This document shows, piece by piece, positions 1 through 9,264 of a stretch of DNA of 64,000 nt; positions within the stretch are counted from its first letter, which is position 1, and each line of letters begins with the position of its first letter. The notes under the pieces are model-generated. The model was given only the letters and a program-made list of their open reading frames with translations. It was not told where the DNA came from and searched no databases. The stretch is from CAYPTB01 sp964413535 (lineage in GTDB: Bacteria > Planctomycetota > UBA1135 > GCA-002686595): contig CAYPTB010000051.1 of NCBI GenBank assembly GCA_964413535.1, positions 1 to 64,000 of the forward strand, in the 5' to 3' direction. The position numbers were made by a program, and so were the translations under genes.

Positions 1-255
1 GGAGCGCACGTGCGCCGGCATGAGTCCCTCGATGGTCGTGATGGCGCGTCCCTCGCACAGCGCGGCGAGCGTCAGGCACGAGATCACGGGCTTCCCGTCC
101 AGGAGCACGGTGCAGGCGCCGCAGTCGCCCTTGTCGCAGCCCTGCTTGGAGCCTGCGAGCCCCATGCGGTAGCGCAGGACCTCGAGCAGCGTCCAATGGT
201 CGGGAGCGGCCACCGAGACGGCATCGCCATTGACCTCGAGCTCGAGAACGCGCAT
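1..255 (-). CDS. [2Fe-2S]-binding subunit of a molybdenum hydroxylase, partial
   Basis: The 85 visible residues are the N-terminal part of a plant-type [2Fe-2S] ferredoxin domain. The cluster-binding stretch reads KQGCDKGDCGACTVLLDG, giving the Cys-x4-Cys-x2-Cys arrangement of CoxS/XdhC-type small subunits; a further Cys (VISC) supplies the fourth ligand. In this family the subunit passes electrons from a molybdopterin subunit to FAD or another acceptor in the cytoplasm. The ATG at 255 gives the usual short N-terminus (MRVLELEVNG). The gene runs off the left edge, so the second [2Fe-2S] helical domain and the Mo and FAD subunits expected nearby cannot be seen. The substrate cannot be told: xanthine, aldehyde and CO dehydrogenase-like enzymes share this subunit. 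Confidence 0.85.
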   Translation of the reverse strand, partial: MRVLELEVNGDAVSVAAPDHWTLLEVLRYRMGLAGSKQGCDKGDCGACTVLLDGKPVISCLTLAALCEGRAITTIEGLMPAHVRS

Positions 256-322
256 CGCGCGGACATTCTCGCCCTCCCGTGCGGCGGCGACAAGCGCGGG
301 CGGTGCGGGGCGCGCGCGGGCC

Positions 323-1465
323 TCAGCGGTCCTTGGGAGGGCGCATGCCCTTGCGGAAGAACTCGACGAGCTCCTCGATGAACTCCGGGTCGACGCGCTT
401 CTCGAGGACGGCCAACTGATCCTCGGGGGAGGGCTCGAAGTCGGGGATGAGCTCCCAGGTGCCGTCCGCGTGGTCGACGCGGCCACGCTCCTCGATCAGG
501 AGGCGCAGGTCCTCGAGCACGAGGCCGAGCACGCCTGGTTCCTTGGCCTGCATGAATCCGACCGCGCCCCACGCGCGACCGGCTTGCAGATCGTCGTACG
601 TTCCGACCTGCCAAGAAGCCAGGCGGTTGAAGTCGAGCACGGCCTGCTTGCTCCGGAACTGACTCTCGAGGTTGTTGCGCCAGCCGCCGTGCTCTCCGAC
701 GCCGACGAAGCTGTCGCGGAAGGGATAGCAGTAGATCGACTTGCGCAGCTGGAACTCGACGTGCCAGGCGCTGCCCATCGAGAGCCAGTGGGGAGCGCGC
801 CCGAAGCGGCGCACGACGAGGAGCCGCGCGATCCGATTGACCATCTCGTTCTGGGCGTCCCATTCCTCTTGGGCCGCCGCCTCCACGACCGCTCCCGCCA
901 GGGGCCGGTACATCAGGAGCCCGGTGTGATCCTCCATCCGACTGACCCAGAAGGAGTCCTTCCCCTCACGCTCGGCGACGTACGCGAGCATCGAGCTGAA
1001 GTCCTCCTTCTCGCGCATGCGGAAGAACGCCGCCGTCTCGTGCTCGAGCTCGACCACGTCACCGAAGGACCAGATCGTGCCCTCGCCCGCCGAGGCTTCC
1101 GTCGGCTCCGGCTTCTCGGGGCGCTCCGGCAGCGGCATCAGCGCGTCGCAGGCGCTGAGCGTGTCCACGACGAGCTTCCAATCCTTGGCCGAGAGCTTCT
1201 TCTCCCGGTCGAGGACGACGACGCGCCCGTCGTCCGTGAAGGACATCCGGTAGTCGTGCTCCTCCGCCCAGGGCGCCCAGTACTCGGCGGCTGCGCGCGC
1301 CTCCTCGGGGAAGTCGGGGGGGAGCTCCGCCACCGACAGGTCCTCACCCTTAAAGCGCAGCAGATCTGCGCCGCCCGGTGCGATCGGGACTCTTGCGAAC
1401 GAGAGCAGCGCGGTGGCGAGGGCGAACGTGGAATGGAACGCAGCGGTCAAGGCGTCGTGGATCAT
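323..1465 (-). CDS. Hypothetical protein, possible signal peptide
   Basis: A 380-residue protein I do not recognise. The chosen ATG at 1465 begins a hydrophobic stretch (FHSTFALATALLSFARV) that could be a signal peptide or anchor. The frame stays open upstream to 1555, so a longer start is possible. The rest is soluble and acidic, rich in Trp and Glu, with no repeats or metal motifs that I can name. A tryptophan- and tyrosine-rich centre (around SIYCYPFRDSFVG) and the C-terminus ending FFRKGMRPPKDR are not diagnostic. It lies 67 bases upstream of the [2Fe-2S] gene on the same strand and 128 bases downstream of recQ. Codon use matches neighbouring genes, which supports it being real. No function is proposed. 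Confidence 0.7.
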   Translation of the reverse strand: MIHDALTAAFHSTFALATALLSFARVPIAPGGADLLRFKGEDLSVAELPPDFPEEARAAAEYWAPWAEEHDYRMSFTDDGRVVVLDREKKLSAKDWKLVVDTLSACDALMPLPERPEKPEPTEASAGEGTIWSFGDVVELEHETAAFFRMREKEDFSSMLAYVAEREGKDSFWVSRMEDHTGLLMYRPLAGAVVEAAAQEEWDAQNEMVNRIARLLVVRRFGRAPHWLSMGSAWHVEFQLRKSIYCYPFRDSFVGVGEHGGWRNNLESQFRSKQAVLDFNRLASWQVGTYDDLQAGRAWGAVGFMQAKEPGVLGLVLEDLRLLIEERGRVDHADGTWELIPDFEPSPEDQLAVLEKRVDPEFIEELVEFFRKGMRPPKDR

Positions 1466-1593
1466 GATCGGATGCGGGGTTGCGAGGGGCCCTGCGGAGC
1501 GAGCGAGCGTGACGCGACGGACAGACATGCAAACGCCCGGGAGCGCGTCGGCCACGCTCTCGGACCTGGAAACGCGAAATTCTTACCGTTCGC

Positions 1594-3465
1594 TTACCCC
1601 GCAGGCGCCGCGCCGGTGCCTTCGCCGCGCAGGAGCTCCAGGAAGCGCGGGCCGAAGTCGCGCGCCTTCACGTCCCCGATGCCCTTGATGCGCCGGAACC
1701 CTGCGACGTCGGTGGGGCGCTGCGCGGCCATCTGGGCCAGGACGCGATCGCCGAAGACGATGTAGGGCGGGACGCCGCGCTCGCGCGCGATCTCGCGCCG
1801 CAGGACGCGCAGGCGCTCGAACAGGCGCTCGTCAACGGGGGGCGAGCCCGCCTCGACCAGGTCGACGGGAGCGGCGCGGCCCTTCGTTTTGGACGAACGG
1901 ACGCGCGCGAGGGCGATGGCCCCGCCTCCGCGCATGACCTCGACGCCCGTGTTGCTCATGAAGAGCGTCGGATAGCCGCCCGAGCTCTGGCGCAGGTGGC
2001 CCTGCGCCACGAGTTGGTCGATGTAGGCCCGCACCTCCATCGCGCCGCGGTCGGAGAGCAGCCCGAAGGTCGATAGATTCTCGTGTCCCGCGCGCCGAAC
2101 GTTCGCGGTGGCCTTGCCGCGCAGGACGTCCGTCACGTGGCCGGCTCCGAAGCGCTGCTCGCAGCGCACCACGCACGAGAGGATCTTCTGCGCGAGCACC
2201 TGCGAGTCGGGGAGGACCTCGAGCTCGCCCAGGCACACGTCGCACGCGCCGCAGCTTGAGCGCTCCCACGTCTGGCCGAAGTACTCGACCAGCGCGCGAT
2301 GCCGACAGGTGGTCCCCGTCGCCAGGGCCAACATGCCGCGCAGGCGTTCGAGCTGGGCGCGGCGTTGCGCTTCCGACGGGGGGCTCTCCTCACTCGCGCG
2401 CGCCTGGAGCTCCTTCCACGTGTGGTAGTCCGACGCAGAGTAGAACATCGTGCAGTCGGCCGGCAGTCCATCGCGTCCCGCCCGCCCGGTCTCCTGGGCA
2501 TACTGCTCGACGCCCTTGGGGAGGGACGCGTGGACGACGAAACGCACATCGGGCCGATCGATGCCCATGCCGAACGCGACCGTCGCGACGATCACGTCGA
2601 GCTCCTCGGCCTGGAAGCGATCCTGCGCGCGGCGCCGGACGTCGGGATCGAGGCCCGCGTGGTAGGCCGCGCTCCGGACGCCGCTCTCTTCCAGCGCGGC
2701 TGCGATGCGCTCGACTTCGCGGCGCGAGATCGCGTACACGATTCCGGCTTCCCCGCGGTGCCGCGCGATCACACCCGCGAGCTGCTCCTGGAACGAGCGG
2801 CGCGGCAGCGCGCGATAGGTGAGGTTCTCGCGGTCGAAGGAGCCGACCAGGATCTCCGGATCGCGCAGCAACAGCTCTTGGACGATGTCGCGTTGCACCT
2901 CCGCGGTCGCGGTGGCCGTGAACGCGTGCACGGCCACCCCGGGCAAGCGCGCGCGCAACTCGCCGATCTGGCGATACTCGGGTCGGAAGTCGTGCCCCCA
3001 ATGGCTGATGCAATGGGCTTCGTCGACCGCGATCACCTCCGTCCCGACGCGCGCGAGCAACTCGGCGAAGCCCGGTTGACCCAAGCGCTCGGGCGCAGCG
3101 AACAGCAGGCGCAAGCGACCCGCGTTCAAGTCCTCGAGCGCGCGGCGGCGCTCGCTCGCGTCCTGGGCGCTCGTCAGCATGGCCGCGGGCACGCCGCAGG
3201 CCGTGAGCCCGTCGACCTGATCCTTCATCAGGGAGATGAGCGGGCTGACGACGAGCGTCGGTCCGGCGCGCAAGAGCGCCGGCGCCTGGTAGCACAGGCT
3301 CTTCCCGCCGCCCGTCGGCAGGACGAGCAAGAGATCCCTTCCCGCCAGCGCGGCCCGCATGGCTCTTTCTTGGAGGGGCCGCAGCGTGCGGATCCCGAAC
3401 GAGCGCTCGATCGCCTCCTCGAGCGCGGTCCAGTCCTCCCGAGCGTCGGCCGATTCCATGCTCAT
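1594..3465 (-). CDS. recQ: ATP-dependent DNA helicase RecQ
   Basis: A 3'-5' DNA helicase of recombination repair and fork maintenance. From the ATG at 3465 the protein has 623 residues, close to the ~610 of bacterial RecQ. Visible in order are the Walker A motif TGGGKS (about residues 51-56), the DEAH box followed by the RecQ signature CISHWGHDFRPEY (about 148-163), the helicase C-terminal domain with QETGRAGRDG, and a Cys cluster (C...SSCGACDVC) of the RecQ-type zinc-binding region. A C-terminal HRDC domain contains IKGIGDVK. An ATG further upstream (3582) would add an Arg-rich tail not seen in the family. It diverges from the DUF1294 gene. Identification is secure. Confidence 0.95.
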   Translation of the reverse strand: MSMESADAREDWTALEEAIERSFGIRTLRPLQERAMRAALAGRDLLLVLPTGGGKSLCYQAPALLRAGPTLVVSPLISLMKDQVDGLTACGVPAAMLTSAQDASERRRALEDLNAGRLRLLFAAPERLGQPGFAELLARVGTEVIAVDEAHCISHWGHDFRPEYRQIGELRARLPGVAVHAFTATATAEVQRDIVQELLLRDPEILVGSFDRENLTYRALPRRSFQEQLAGVIARHRGEAGIVYAISRREVERIAAALEESGVRSAAYHAGLDPDVRRRAQDRFQAEELDVIVATVAFGMGIDRPDVRFVVHASLPKGVEQYAQETGRAGRDGLPADCTMFYSASDYHTWKELQARASEESPPSEAQRRAQLERLRGMLALATGTTCRHRALVEYFGQTWERSSCGACDVCLGELEVLPDSQVLAQKILSCVVRCEQRFGAGHVTDVLRGKATANVRRAGHENLSTFGLLSDRGAMEVRAYIDQLVAQGHLRQSSGGYPTLFMSNTGVEVMRGGGAIALARVRSSKTKGRAAPVDLVEAGSPPVDERLFERLRVLRREIARERGVPPYIVFGDRVLAQMAAQRPTDVAGFRRIKGIGDVKARDFGPRFLELLRGEGTGAAPAG

Positions 3466-3608
3466 CGGCGACGATTGGAACGCCGCGCGGTTTCGGATCA
3501 AGCCCCGACCGGCGCGCGGAGCGTCGCTCGACGTCGTCGACGCGACGGGTCTTGGAGCGACGAGAGCGCGTCGCCTCCCCACGGGCGCCCGGGAGCGCAG
3601 AGCCGCCC

Positions 3609-3875
3609 GTGAAGACCGTGCTCCTCGCGCTCCTCGCGCTGAACGCCGCGACGTTCCTTCTTTTCTACTGGGACAAGCGCTCGGCGCGGCGCGGTCGCTC
3701 CCGGATCCCCGAAGCCTGGCTCCTGCTCGGGAGCGCGCTGGGGGGATCCGCCGGCGCGTGGATCGGGTCGGCCTTCTTTCGCCACAAGACGCGCAAGCAG
3801 AGCTTCCGGGCGAAGCTCCTCGTCGCCACGGTGCTGCCGGCGCTCTTGGGCTGGCTCTGGTGGCGCGGGCGGTAG
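3609..3875 (+). CDS. DUF1294 family small membrane protein
   Basis: An 88-residue integral membrane protein. It carries the DUF1294 signature pattern: a first hydrophobic helix ending in FLLFYWDKRSARRGRSRIPE, a second helix with GGSAGAWIG, then FRHKTRKQSFR and a final hydrophobic helix. The molecular function of DUF1294 is unknown. I chose the GTG at 3609 because it starts just before the first helix. The frame is open from an ATG at 3552, which would add a polar, Arg-rich tail overlapping the recQ leader. It diverges from recQ and converges with the hydrolase-like gene. Confidence 0.85.
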   Translation: MKTVLLALLALNAATFLLFYWDKRSARRGRSRIPEAWLLLGSALGGSAGAWIGSAFFRHKTRKQSFRAKLLVATVLPALLGWLWWRGR

Positions 3876-3968
3876 CCCGCCCGGCTCCCGAATGGGCGGC
3901 GAAATGTAGGAAGTGCTACGGCCGCGGGCGCCCGGCGACCCGGCGCGCGCGGCACCGGCGCGTAGCCC

Positions 3969-4757
3969 TCAGCGGCTGCCCTTCTTGGGGAACACGCGGT
4001 CCTGGACCCACTTCGCCAGGTCGCCGGCCACGCGCCGGTCGCGCAGGAGCTCGTCCCCGCGGCTCTTCAGGAGATCGATCTCGATGAAGGCCTCGCCCTC
4101 GTTCGCGGCAGAGGCCTTGCGCTTGATCTCCTCCACTTCCGCCTGGTGCTCGCGTGAGGAGAACACCTTCGTCTCGAGGCCGGCCAGCGAGGAGATCTCG
4201 CCCGCGAGGTCGAAGCCCAGGTTTTCGAACGAGGGCTCGATCAGGACGACTGCGCGCACGTTGCCGTCGCGCGCCGCGTGATTCGCGGCCAGGGAACAAC
4301 CCGCTCGCAAGCCCACCACGGCCAGGCTCGCCGAGTGCACTTCGCGCCGCGACTTGAGCCAGGCGGACCCGGCCTCGATGTCGCGCGTCGTGTAGGCCCA
4401 CATCCGCGTGCGCTCGAAGGAATCGAGGCGCCCCCAGTCGAGGGCGCTGGTCTTGCTCTCGCCTTGGCCGCGCAGATCGAGGACGAGCACCGCCAGGCCC
4501 TGCCCCTGGAGCCGCTCGGCGAACAAGGTCATCTGCTCCTTGTTGCCCCCCGCGTCGTGCACGAGGATCGCCGCCGGCACGCGGTTGGTGCTGGGCTTCG
4601 GTGCGTAGTACAGGCCCGCGAGCTCGAGGCTGTCGTCGGTCCGAACGCGCACGGCATCCGCCGGCGCCTTGCCGCCGCGGACCGGGACGATCGGAGTCGT
4701 TCGGGTGGGCGTCGCCGCTACGGCGACTCCCACGAGCAGGAAGTGGAAGAGAAGCAT
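3969..4757 (-). CDS. Exported alpha/beta hydrolase-fold protein with altered nucleophile site
   Basis: A 262-residue protein starting with a signal peptide (MLLFHFLLVGVAVAA). It shows the alpha/beta hydrolase order: an oxyanion-loop region ILVHDAGGNKEQM, a strand with VLVLDLRGQGES, and the nucleophile-elbow position. The usual G-x-S-x-G elbow reads GLRAGCSLAA, so Arg stands where the catalytic Ser would be. The DNA codons there are unambiguous. The protein is therefore either non-catalytic or uses another residue. In hydrolases of this shape the role is ester or peptide cleavage in the periplasm, which cannot be assumed here. It lies downstream of the helicase gene on the same strand with a 224-base gap. 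Confidence 0.8.
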   Translation of the reverse strand: MLLFHFLLVGVAVAATPTRTTPIVPVRGGKAPADAVRVRTDDSLELAGLYYAPKPSTNRVPAAILVHDAGGNKEQMTLFAERLQGQGLAVLVLDLRGQGESKTSALDWGRLDSFERTRMWAYTTRDIEAGSAWLKSRREVHSASLAVVGLRAGCSLAANHAARDGNVRAVVLIEPSFENLGFDLAGEISSLAGLETKVFSSREHQAEVEEIKRKASAANEGEAFIEIDLLKSRGDELLRDRRVAGDLAKWVQDRVFPKKGSR

Positions 4758-4981
4758 GGCCGGTGCAATGGCGCGCGCGGGAGCCGTGCTCCCCAGGGTG
4801 AGGGAGCCCGAATCCGTTGCGCCGGAGAGCGGGAGGTGGGGTCGTTGGGGAGGGGAGTCGCGCTCGGCGCAGGCGTGCTGCTTTGGGTTCGGGCCGGCCC
4901 AATCTACTGGGCCGACCCGTGCCCGCAATAGCCAAGCGCGGAGCGAGAGTTACCGACCGGCGAGATTCGTGCCTTCCCGGA

Positions 4982-7048
4982 TCAGCCGAGCTCGAGCTGG
5001 CGCCGGGCGTCGACCTCGTCGCGGTTCATGGCGACGACGACCTCCTCCAGTCGGTCGTAGAGGTCCCACGTGGGATCGATGGCGCGGCGAACCTGCCGCA
5101 CGAGTTGCAAGGCCATGCGAAACGTCCGGCAGATGTCGCCCGCCGGGACGGGGGTCACTTCCTCCAGGTCCACGAAGCTCGCGCCCTCGAGCCACGCGAC
5201 GACGGCAGGGGAAAGACCCCAGTCGGGGAGCTTCATCGGCGTGGGGATCCCGAACTCGGCCTCGCGGGCGGCGAGCCAGGACAGCATCTGGTCGACGTGG
5301 CGGCGGACGCCGCCGAAGATGCGCGGCGACACGTAGCCCGCGCGCCGGCGGTCCTCGTAGATCAAGGCCACGAAGACGACCGCCAGCGCAGCGGTAGGGA
5401 GGTTCTCGAGCGCTCCGCGGAAGAGCATCTCCGTGATCTGCAGCTCGTAGCCGTAGAGCAGCCGCGCGAGCCGTCCCTTGGCGGTGAGCTCTCGCCCGTC
5501 CTCCTCGATGTAGTCGAGGTCCTGGAGCAGCTCGAGGTGGAGCTCGAGGAGCCGGCGCTGCGCGCGCCGATTGCGTTCGCGCGCCTTGTCGGTGCTCTCG
5601 CGGTGCTGGAAGTGGTTGAAGGACTTCTCCCAGGCTTCGTGGAGGCGCTCGCGTCCGAGGCGCTCGAGCAAGTGCAGGATCGACGAGTAGGCCAGACGGA
5701 AGCGACTGCGCACGGGCTCCACCGCCCCGTGGACGATGCGCTCCATCGGCGCCTCCAAGAGGTCGCGGTCGTCGAGGTACGACACGACCAACCCCGCGCT
5801 GTCGATGCCCTGGCGGCCGGCGCGCCCCGCCATCTGCATGTAGTCGCGCGTGCGCAGGAAGTCGAACTGGACGCCGTCGAACTTGCGCAGCGAGTAGAAC
5901 ACGACGGTGCGCGCGGGCATGTTGATGCCGAGGGCGAAGGTCTCCGTGGTGAAGAGCATCTTCAAGAGGCCCGACGTGAACATGCGCTCCACGAGCTCCT
6001 TGTGGATCGGGAGCATGCCCGCGTGGTGGTAGCCGAGGCCGTTCGCGGCGAGCTTGAAGATGACGCCCGAGAGCTCGTCCTTGTCCAGTTGGAAGAGCCG
6101 CACGAGCTCTTCCTGGAGCGCGCGCATGCGGAGCGCCTCCGCCTCCGAGAGCAGCTTGCGGCGCTGATTGCGGTAGGCCAGACGTTCGCAGTCCTTGCGG
6201 CTGAACGCGAAGACGAGCGCGGGCAGAAGGTCCTCGCGCTGCAGCGTGTCGAGCAGGGACAGGAAGGTCTTGCGCTCGTCGCGGTCCGATCCGCGCGGGC
6301 GCTCGCGCTCCTTGCCGCGCCGGCCCCGGGCGCGCCGCTCGCGCGCTCCGCCCGGCTCGCGCGCCCGCGCGTGATCCAGACGCTCCGAGGCGAAGATCCC
6401 GCTCGACTGCGTGAACATGCGGTGCTGGAGCGGCACCGGCCGGTTCGTGGAGCGCACCGTGACGAGGTCGTGGGGGCGGATCTCGCGGATCCACGCGCCC
6501 AGCTCCTCGAGGTTCGCGATCGTCGCCGACAGGCAGATGAAGCGCATCTCCTTGGGAGCGAAGATCAGGCTCTCCTCCCACACCGAGCCGCGCTCCAAGT
6601 CGTCCATGTAGTGGACCTCGTCGAAGACCACGTACTCGACGTCGGCGAGCTTCGATGGGTCTTCGAAGATCGCGTTGCGCAGGATCTCCGTCGTCATGAT
6701 CAGGACCTGCGCCGAGGGATGGATGGTCACGTCCCCCGTCATCAGGCCGACGTCGATGTCGGGATCGTCCCGGAAGTCGCGGTACTTCTGGTTGGAGAGC
6801 GCCTTGATGGGCGCCGTGTAGACGCAGCGGCGTCCGCGGCGGACGGCGTCCTCGATCGCGTACTCCGCGATCAGCGTCTTGCCTGCTCCCGTGGGCGCAC
6901 TGACGAGCACGTTCTTGCCCGCGCGAACGGCCTCGATCGCTTCGACCTGGAAGTCGATCAGCGCGTAGCCCTTCCAGCGCACGGGCGCCGGGCTCTCGCC
7001 GGCGGAGAGGGGTTTTGTCGAACGACGTCTCCGGGCTCGTTCGCGCAT
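4982..7048 (-). CDS. Ski2/HelY-type DEVH-box RNA helicase
   Basis: A 688-residue superfamily 2 helicase. It has Walker A APTGAGKT (about residues 51-58), the DEVH box in VFDEVHYMDDLERGSVWEE (about 143-146), which is characteristic of Mtr4/Ski2-like enzymes, the SAT motif (CLSATIANLEEL), and motif VI within QMAGRAGRQG. A charged Arg/Glu-rich insert follows SSGIFASERL. The C-terminal third resembles the helical DSHCT region. Such proteins unwind structured RNA and in bacteria (HelY) are poorly characterised. The ATG at 7048 gives a short lead to the helicase core; the frame continues upstream to 7450 but that part looks non-coding. RNA processing or decay is the likely role. Confidence 0.9.
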   Translation of the reverse strand: MRERARRRRSTKPLSAGESPAPVRWKGYALIDFQVEAIEAVRAGKNVLVSAPTGAGKTLIAEYAIEDAVRRGRRCVYTAPIKALSNQKYRDFRDDPDIDVGLMTGDVTIHPSAQVLIMTTEILRNAIFEDPSKLADVEYVVFDEVHYMDDLERGSVWEESLIFAPKEMRFICLSATIANLEELGAWIREIRPHDLVTVRSTNRPVPLQHRMFTQSSGIFASERLDHARAREPGGARERRARGRRGKERERPRGSDRDERKTFLSLLDTLQREDLLPALVFAFSRKDCERLAYRNQRRKLLSEAEALRMRALQEELVRLFQLDKDELSGVIFKLAANGLGYHHAGMLPIHKELVERMFTSGLLKMLFTTETFALGINMPARTVVFYSLRKFDGVQFDFLRTRDYMQMAGRAGRQGIDSAGLVVSYLDDRDLLEAPMERIVHGAVEPVRSRFRLAYSSILHLLERLGRERLHEAWEKSFNHFQHRESTDKARERNRRAQRRLLELHLELLQDLDYIEEDGRELTAKGRLARLLYGYELQITEMLFRGALENLPTAALAVVFVALIYEDRRRAGYVSPRIFGGVRRHVDQMLSWLAAREAEFGIPTPMKLPDWGLSPAVVAWLEGASFVDLEEVTPVPAGDICRTFRMALQLVRQVRRAIDPTWDLYDRLEEVVVAMNRDEVDARRQLELG

Positions 7049-7388
7049 ACGGCCGGCGCATCCTGCCCCCGAGTCCGCGCGAAGGAAAGAGCGCGGCGCA
7101 GGCGGCGTGCCCGACGGCCCAAAGCCCTCCTCGGCCGAGACGAGCCGCGTCGGGCGCGAGGCTGCATCTCGCTCGCGACTCGAGGTCGGTGGAGAGCAGG
7201 CGGAGCTCCGACTCGGGAGAACGTGTACGAAGCCTTCGGCCTGCGCTTGGAATCGCCGCGCGGAACCGGTATCTAGACATACTCGTAGCGGCGGGCGTCC
7301 GATGCGAGGTGCGGGGCGGACCCGAGACCTCGGCGAAGAGCTGCCCCCGCCGAACTTCGACCCGATCGGCGAGGCGACAGGACACCCC
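7049..7388. other. Divergent intergenic region between helicase and small-protein gene
   Basis: These 340 bases separate two divergent genes. I see no supported coding sequence. The right half contains a candidate sigma-70 promoter (7247-7275) pointing at the small-protein gene and a lower-GC patch around 7270-7290. An alternative ATG for the small gene is at 7302. Confidence 0.5.
7247..7275 (+). promoter_or_regulatory. Candidate sigma-70 promoter
   Basis: TTGGAA at 7247-7252 and TATCTA at 7270-7275 are separated by 17 bases. The -35 is a fair match and the -10 matches only in its first half. It would transcribe the small gene at 7389 with a leader of about 100 nt. Confidence 0.3.
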
Positions 7389-7646
7389 ATGGAACGGAAC
7401 CAGAGCATCTCCCGCGGCGACCACGTGGAGCGCCAACTCGCCCACCTCAAGATCCTCTCGCGCCTCCTGGCTCACGAGCTCCACGCTCAGAACGGGGCGC
7501 GCATCACCCTCTCACGCGACGAAGTGACCGAGATCCGCACCACCCTCGATCTCTTCATCGAGGAGATCCTGCGCAGCCGGAGCACCTCGGGCGCCCGCGG
7601 CATGGGCGTCTCCGACGTCGAGATCGTTCCCGCGCGCGTGAACTGA
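7389..7646 (+). CDS. Small hypothetical protein
   Basis: An 85-residue soluble protein, mostly predicted helix (VERQLAHLKILSRLLAHELHA; then EVTEIRTTLDLFIEEILRS). I do not recognise the family. The ATG at 7389 is preceded by an AGGA eight bases upstream. An earlier in-frame ATG at 7302 would add 29 residues of low similarity to normal coding sequence. The acidic, helical character is like small cytoplasmic partner proteins, but no function can be given. Confidence 0.6.
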   Translation: MERNQSISRGDHVERQLAHLKILSRLLAHELHAQNGARITLSRDEVTEIRTTLDLFIEEILRSRSTSGARGMGVSDVEIVPARVN

Positions 7647-7772
7647 GCTCCGCGGAGTAGGCTCTGACGCGCCGCTGGACACGCCGCTGATGGAAGCGCG
7701 GGGGCGCGGGGCGGGAACTCGTCCCGGCCGTCGCGACCAAGGGGTCGAGCGGCGCAGGCACCGCAGGCACCG

Positions 7773-8669
7773 ATGGGAGGCACCCGCAGAGGCACGACGC
7801 GCGCCCGAGGCGGCCACGTGGGCTGGATGCTCCTCGTCGCTCTGCTTGGCGTCGCGGCGTGGCTCGTCGGGGGACTCGAGCGCCGGGTTGCGCAGAGCGG
7901 CTTCCAGGAGGTCGAGACCAATCGCGTCCGGCTCGACGCGGGAGAGACCTGGATCGATGCGCGCTGGGAGGAAGAGCTCGCCGGGCGGCTCGCGCGGCTG
8001 GGGTCGATCGACGCGGAGGACGAGCACGAGCGCGCGCGGGTCCTGGCCGAGATCGCGTCGCTCTCCTTCGTCGCGAGCGCCGGTCCCTGCGAAGTCCTGT
8101 GGCCCGACGGCATGCGCGTCCGGATCGCGTTCCGCAATCCCGTGGGGACGCTGTTCGTCGGCGGCGCCTACCTCGCGGTCGCCGCGGACGGGACGATTCT
8201 CTCGGGCGAGTGGACCGCGCCGCCGCAGGTCGGCGGTGGTTGGCTGCCCGTGATCGGAGCGGCACAGCCACACGACGTCGCGCCGGGTGACCGGATCGAG
8301 GACGAGGAGCGGCTCGACGCCCTCGACATCGCCGTGTCGATGTGGATCCATCTGACCGAGGAGGACTGGCGCACGCTCGGGCGCACGCGGATCGACGCCG
8401 GCCGTGCGCGCGGGACCTCGCCCGAGGAACCCGGCGCGCGGATCTACATGGAGGGCGGACGGGAGATCTGGTTCGGCCGCGCGCCGCGTCAAGGCGAGCC
8501 CGGCTGCTTGCCCGTCGAGCAGAAGTGGGCCCATGTCCGTCGCGCACTCGAGTTCCTCCGCTCGGAGGCTCCGCGCGTCGACTGGGAGTGGGTCGACGTG
8601 CGCTGGGACCGCGCGGAGATCCGCGTGTTCGAGCGCGAGCCGCCCGAAGTGGACGGCGCGGGAGACTAG
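7773..8669 (+). CDS. Membrane-anchored protein, possibly FtsQ/POTRA-like
   Basis: A 298-residue protein with a basic N-terminus, one transmembrane helix (VGWMLLVALLGVAAWLVGGL, about residues 16-35) and a large extracytoplasmic part. The sequence VRIAFRNPVGTLFVGGAYLA followed by VAADGTILSG resembles the POTRA-to-beta-domain stretch of FtsQ/DivIB, in which a damaging-looking VERRPV motif precedes a line describing the mature residue. That similarity is by eye only. The C-terminus is acidic. It is the first gene of a tight set of three (four bases to the next). No other division gene is nearby, which counts against a firm FtsQ call. Confidence 0.6.
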   Translation: MGGTRRGTTRARGGHVGWMLLVALLGVAAWLVGGLERRVAQSGFQEVETNRVRLDAGETWIDARWEEELAGRLARLGSIDAEDEHERARVLAEIASLSFVASAGPCEVLWPDGMRVRIAFRNPVGTLFVGGAYLAVAADGTILSGEWTAPPQVGGGWLPVIGAAQPHDVAPGDRIEDEERLDALDIAVSMWIHLTEEDWRTLGRTRIDAGRARGTSPEEPGARIYMEGGREIWFGRAPRQGEPGCLPVEQKWAHVRRALEFLRSEAPRVDWEWVDVRWDRAEIRVFEREPPEVDGAGD

Positions 8670-8673
8670 CGCG

Positions 8674-9264
8674 GTGGGCACCGCCCTCGCCGTCCTCGCG
8701 TGGCTCTTCTCCGCGGCTCCGTTGTGCGCCGCCGCGTGGATCGAAGTCGGCCCGACGGGAGGGAGCTTGGGTCACACGGGGCTCGTGCTCCTGCCGTGGA
8801 TCGCGCTCGCGGGACTCCCGCGCGGGGCACGGCGAACGGCGGGGGAGCCCAGCTTGCCCTGGACGGCGCTCTTCCTCCCGCCCCTCGTCCTCGCCGCGCA
8901 CCTCGACCTGGCGGGCGGCGCCTCCTTCGAGCGGCTCGCCCTGGGGCTCTGCGGGATGCTGTGCGCGCTCGCCCTGCTCGTCCTCGCTGCGCGTCGCGCG
9001 GCGCCCGCTGGATGGATCCATCCGGTCGGCTGGTTGGTCCTGGTCGCGGGCCCGCCGGCGCTCGTTCGGGCGACGATCCTAGGCGTCGGGGAAGCTCCGC
9101 TCCCGCTCGCCCAGCGCGTGGCGGGCGCGAGTCCGCTCGAGACCGCGTTGCGCCTCGCCAGCGGGCGCGCGGTGGGAGCCGTGGAGTTCGCCACGGTCGC
9201 GGCGGGCGCGTTGGTGCTCCTCGTCCTGACGGAGGCCGATCGCCGGCGGAGGAAGGCTTCGTGA
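8674..9264 (+). CDS. Polytopic membrane protein of unknown function
   Basis: A 196-residue hydrophobic protein with about five transmembrane segments separated by short Arg-rich loops, ending in TEADRRRRKAS. The GTG at 8674 follows the previous stop by four bases and starts directly in a hydrophobic segment. A longer open frame upstream lies inside the preceding gene and is not needed. I do not recognise a family. It probably works with the genes on either side, since the three are translationally packed. Confidence 0.65.
   Translation: MGTALAVLAWLFSAAPLCAAAWIEVGPTGGSLGHTGLVLLPWIALAGLPRGARRTAGEPSLPWTALFLPPLVLAAHLDLAGGASFERLALGLCGMLCALALLVLAARRAAPAGWIHPVGWLVLVAGPPALVRATILGVGEAPLPLAQRVAGASPLETALRLASGRAVGAVEFATVAAGALVLLVLTEADRRRRKAS

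Noticed and set aside
3552..3608. ATG at 3552 as the start of the DUF1294 gene
   Set aside because: The added residues are polar and Arg-rich and lie in the recQ promoter region, while the GTG at 3609 leads directly into the first membrane helix.
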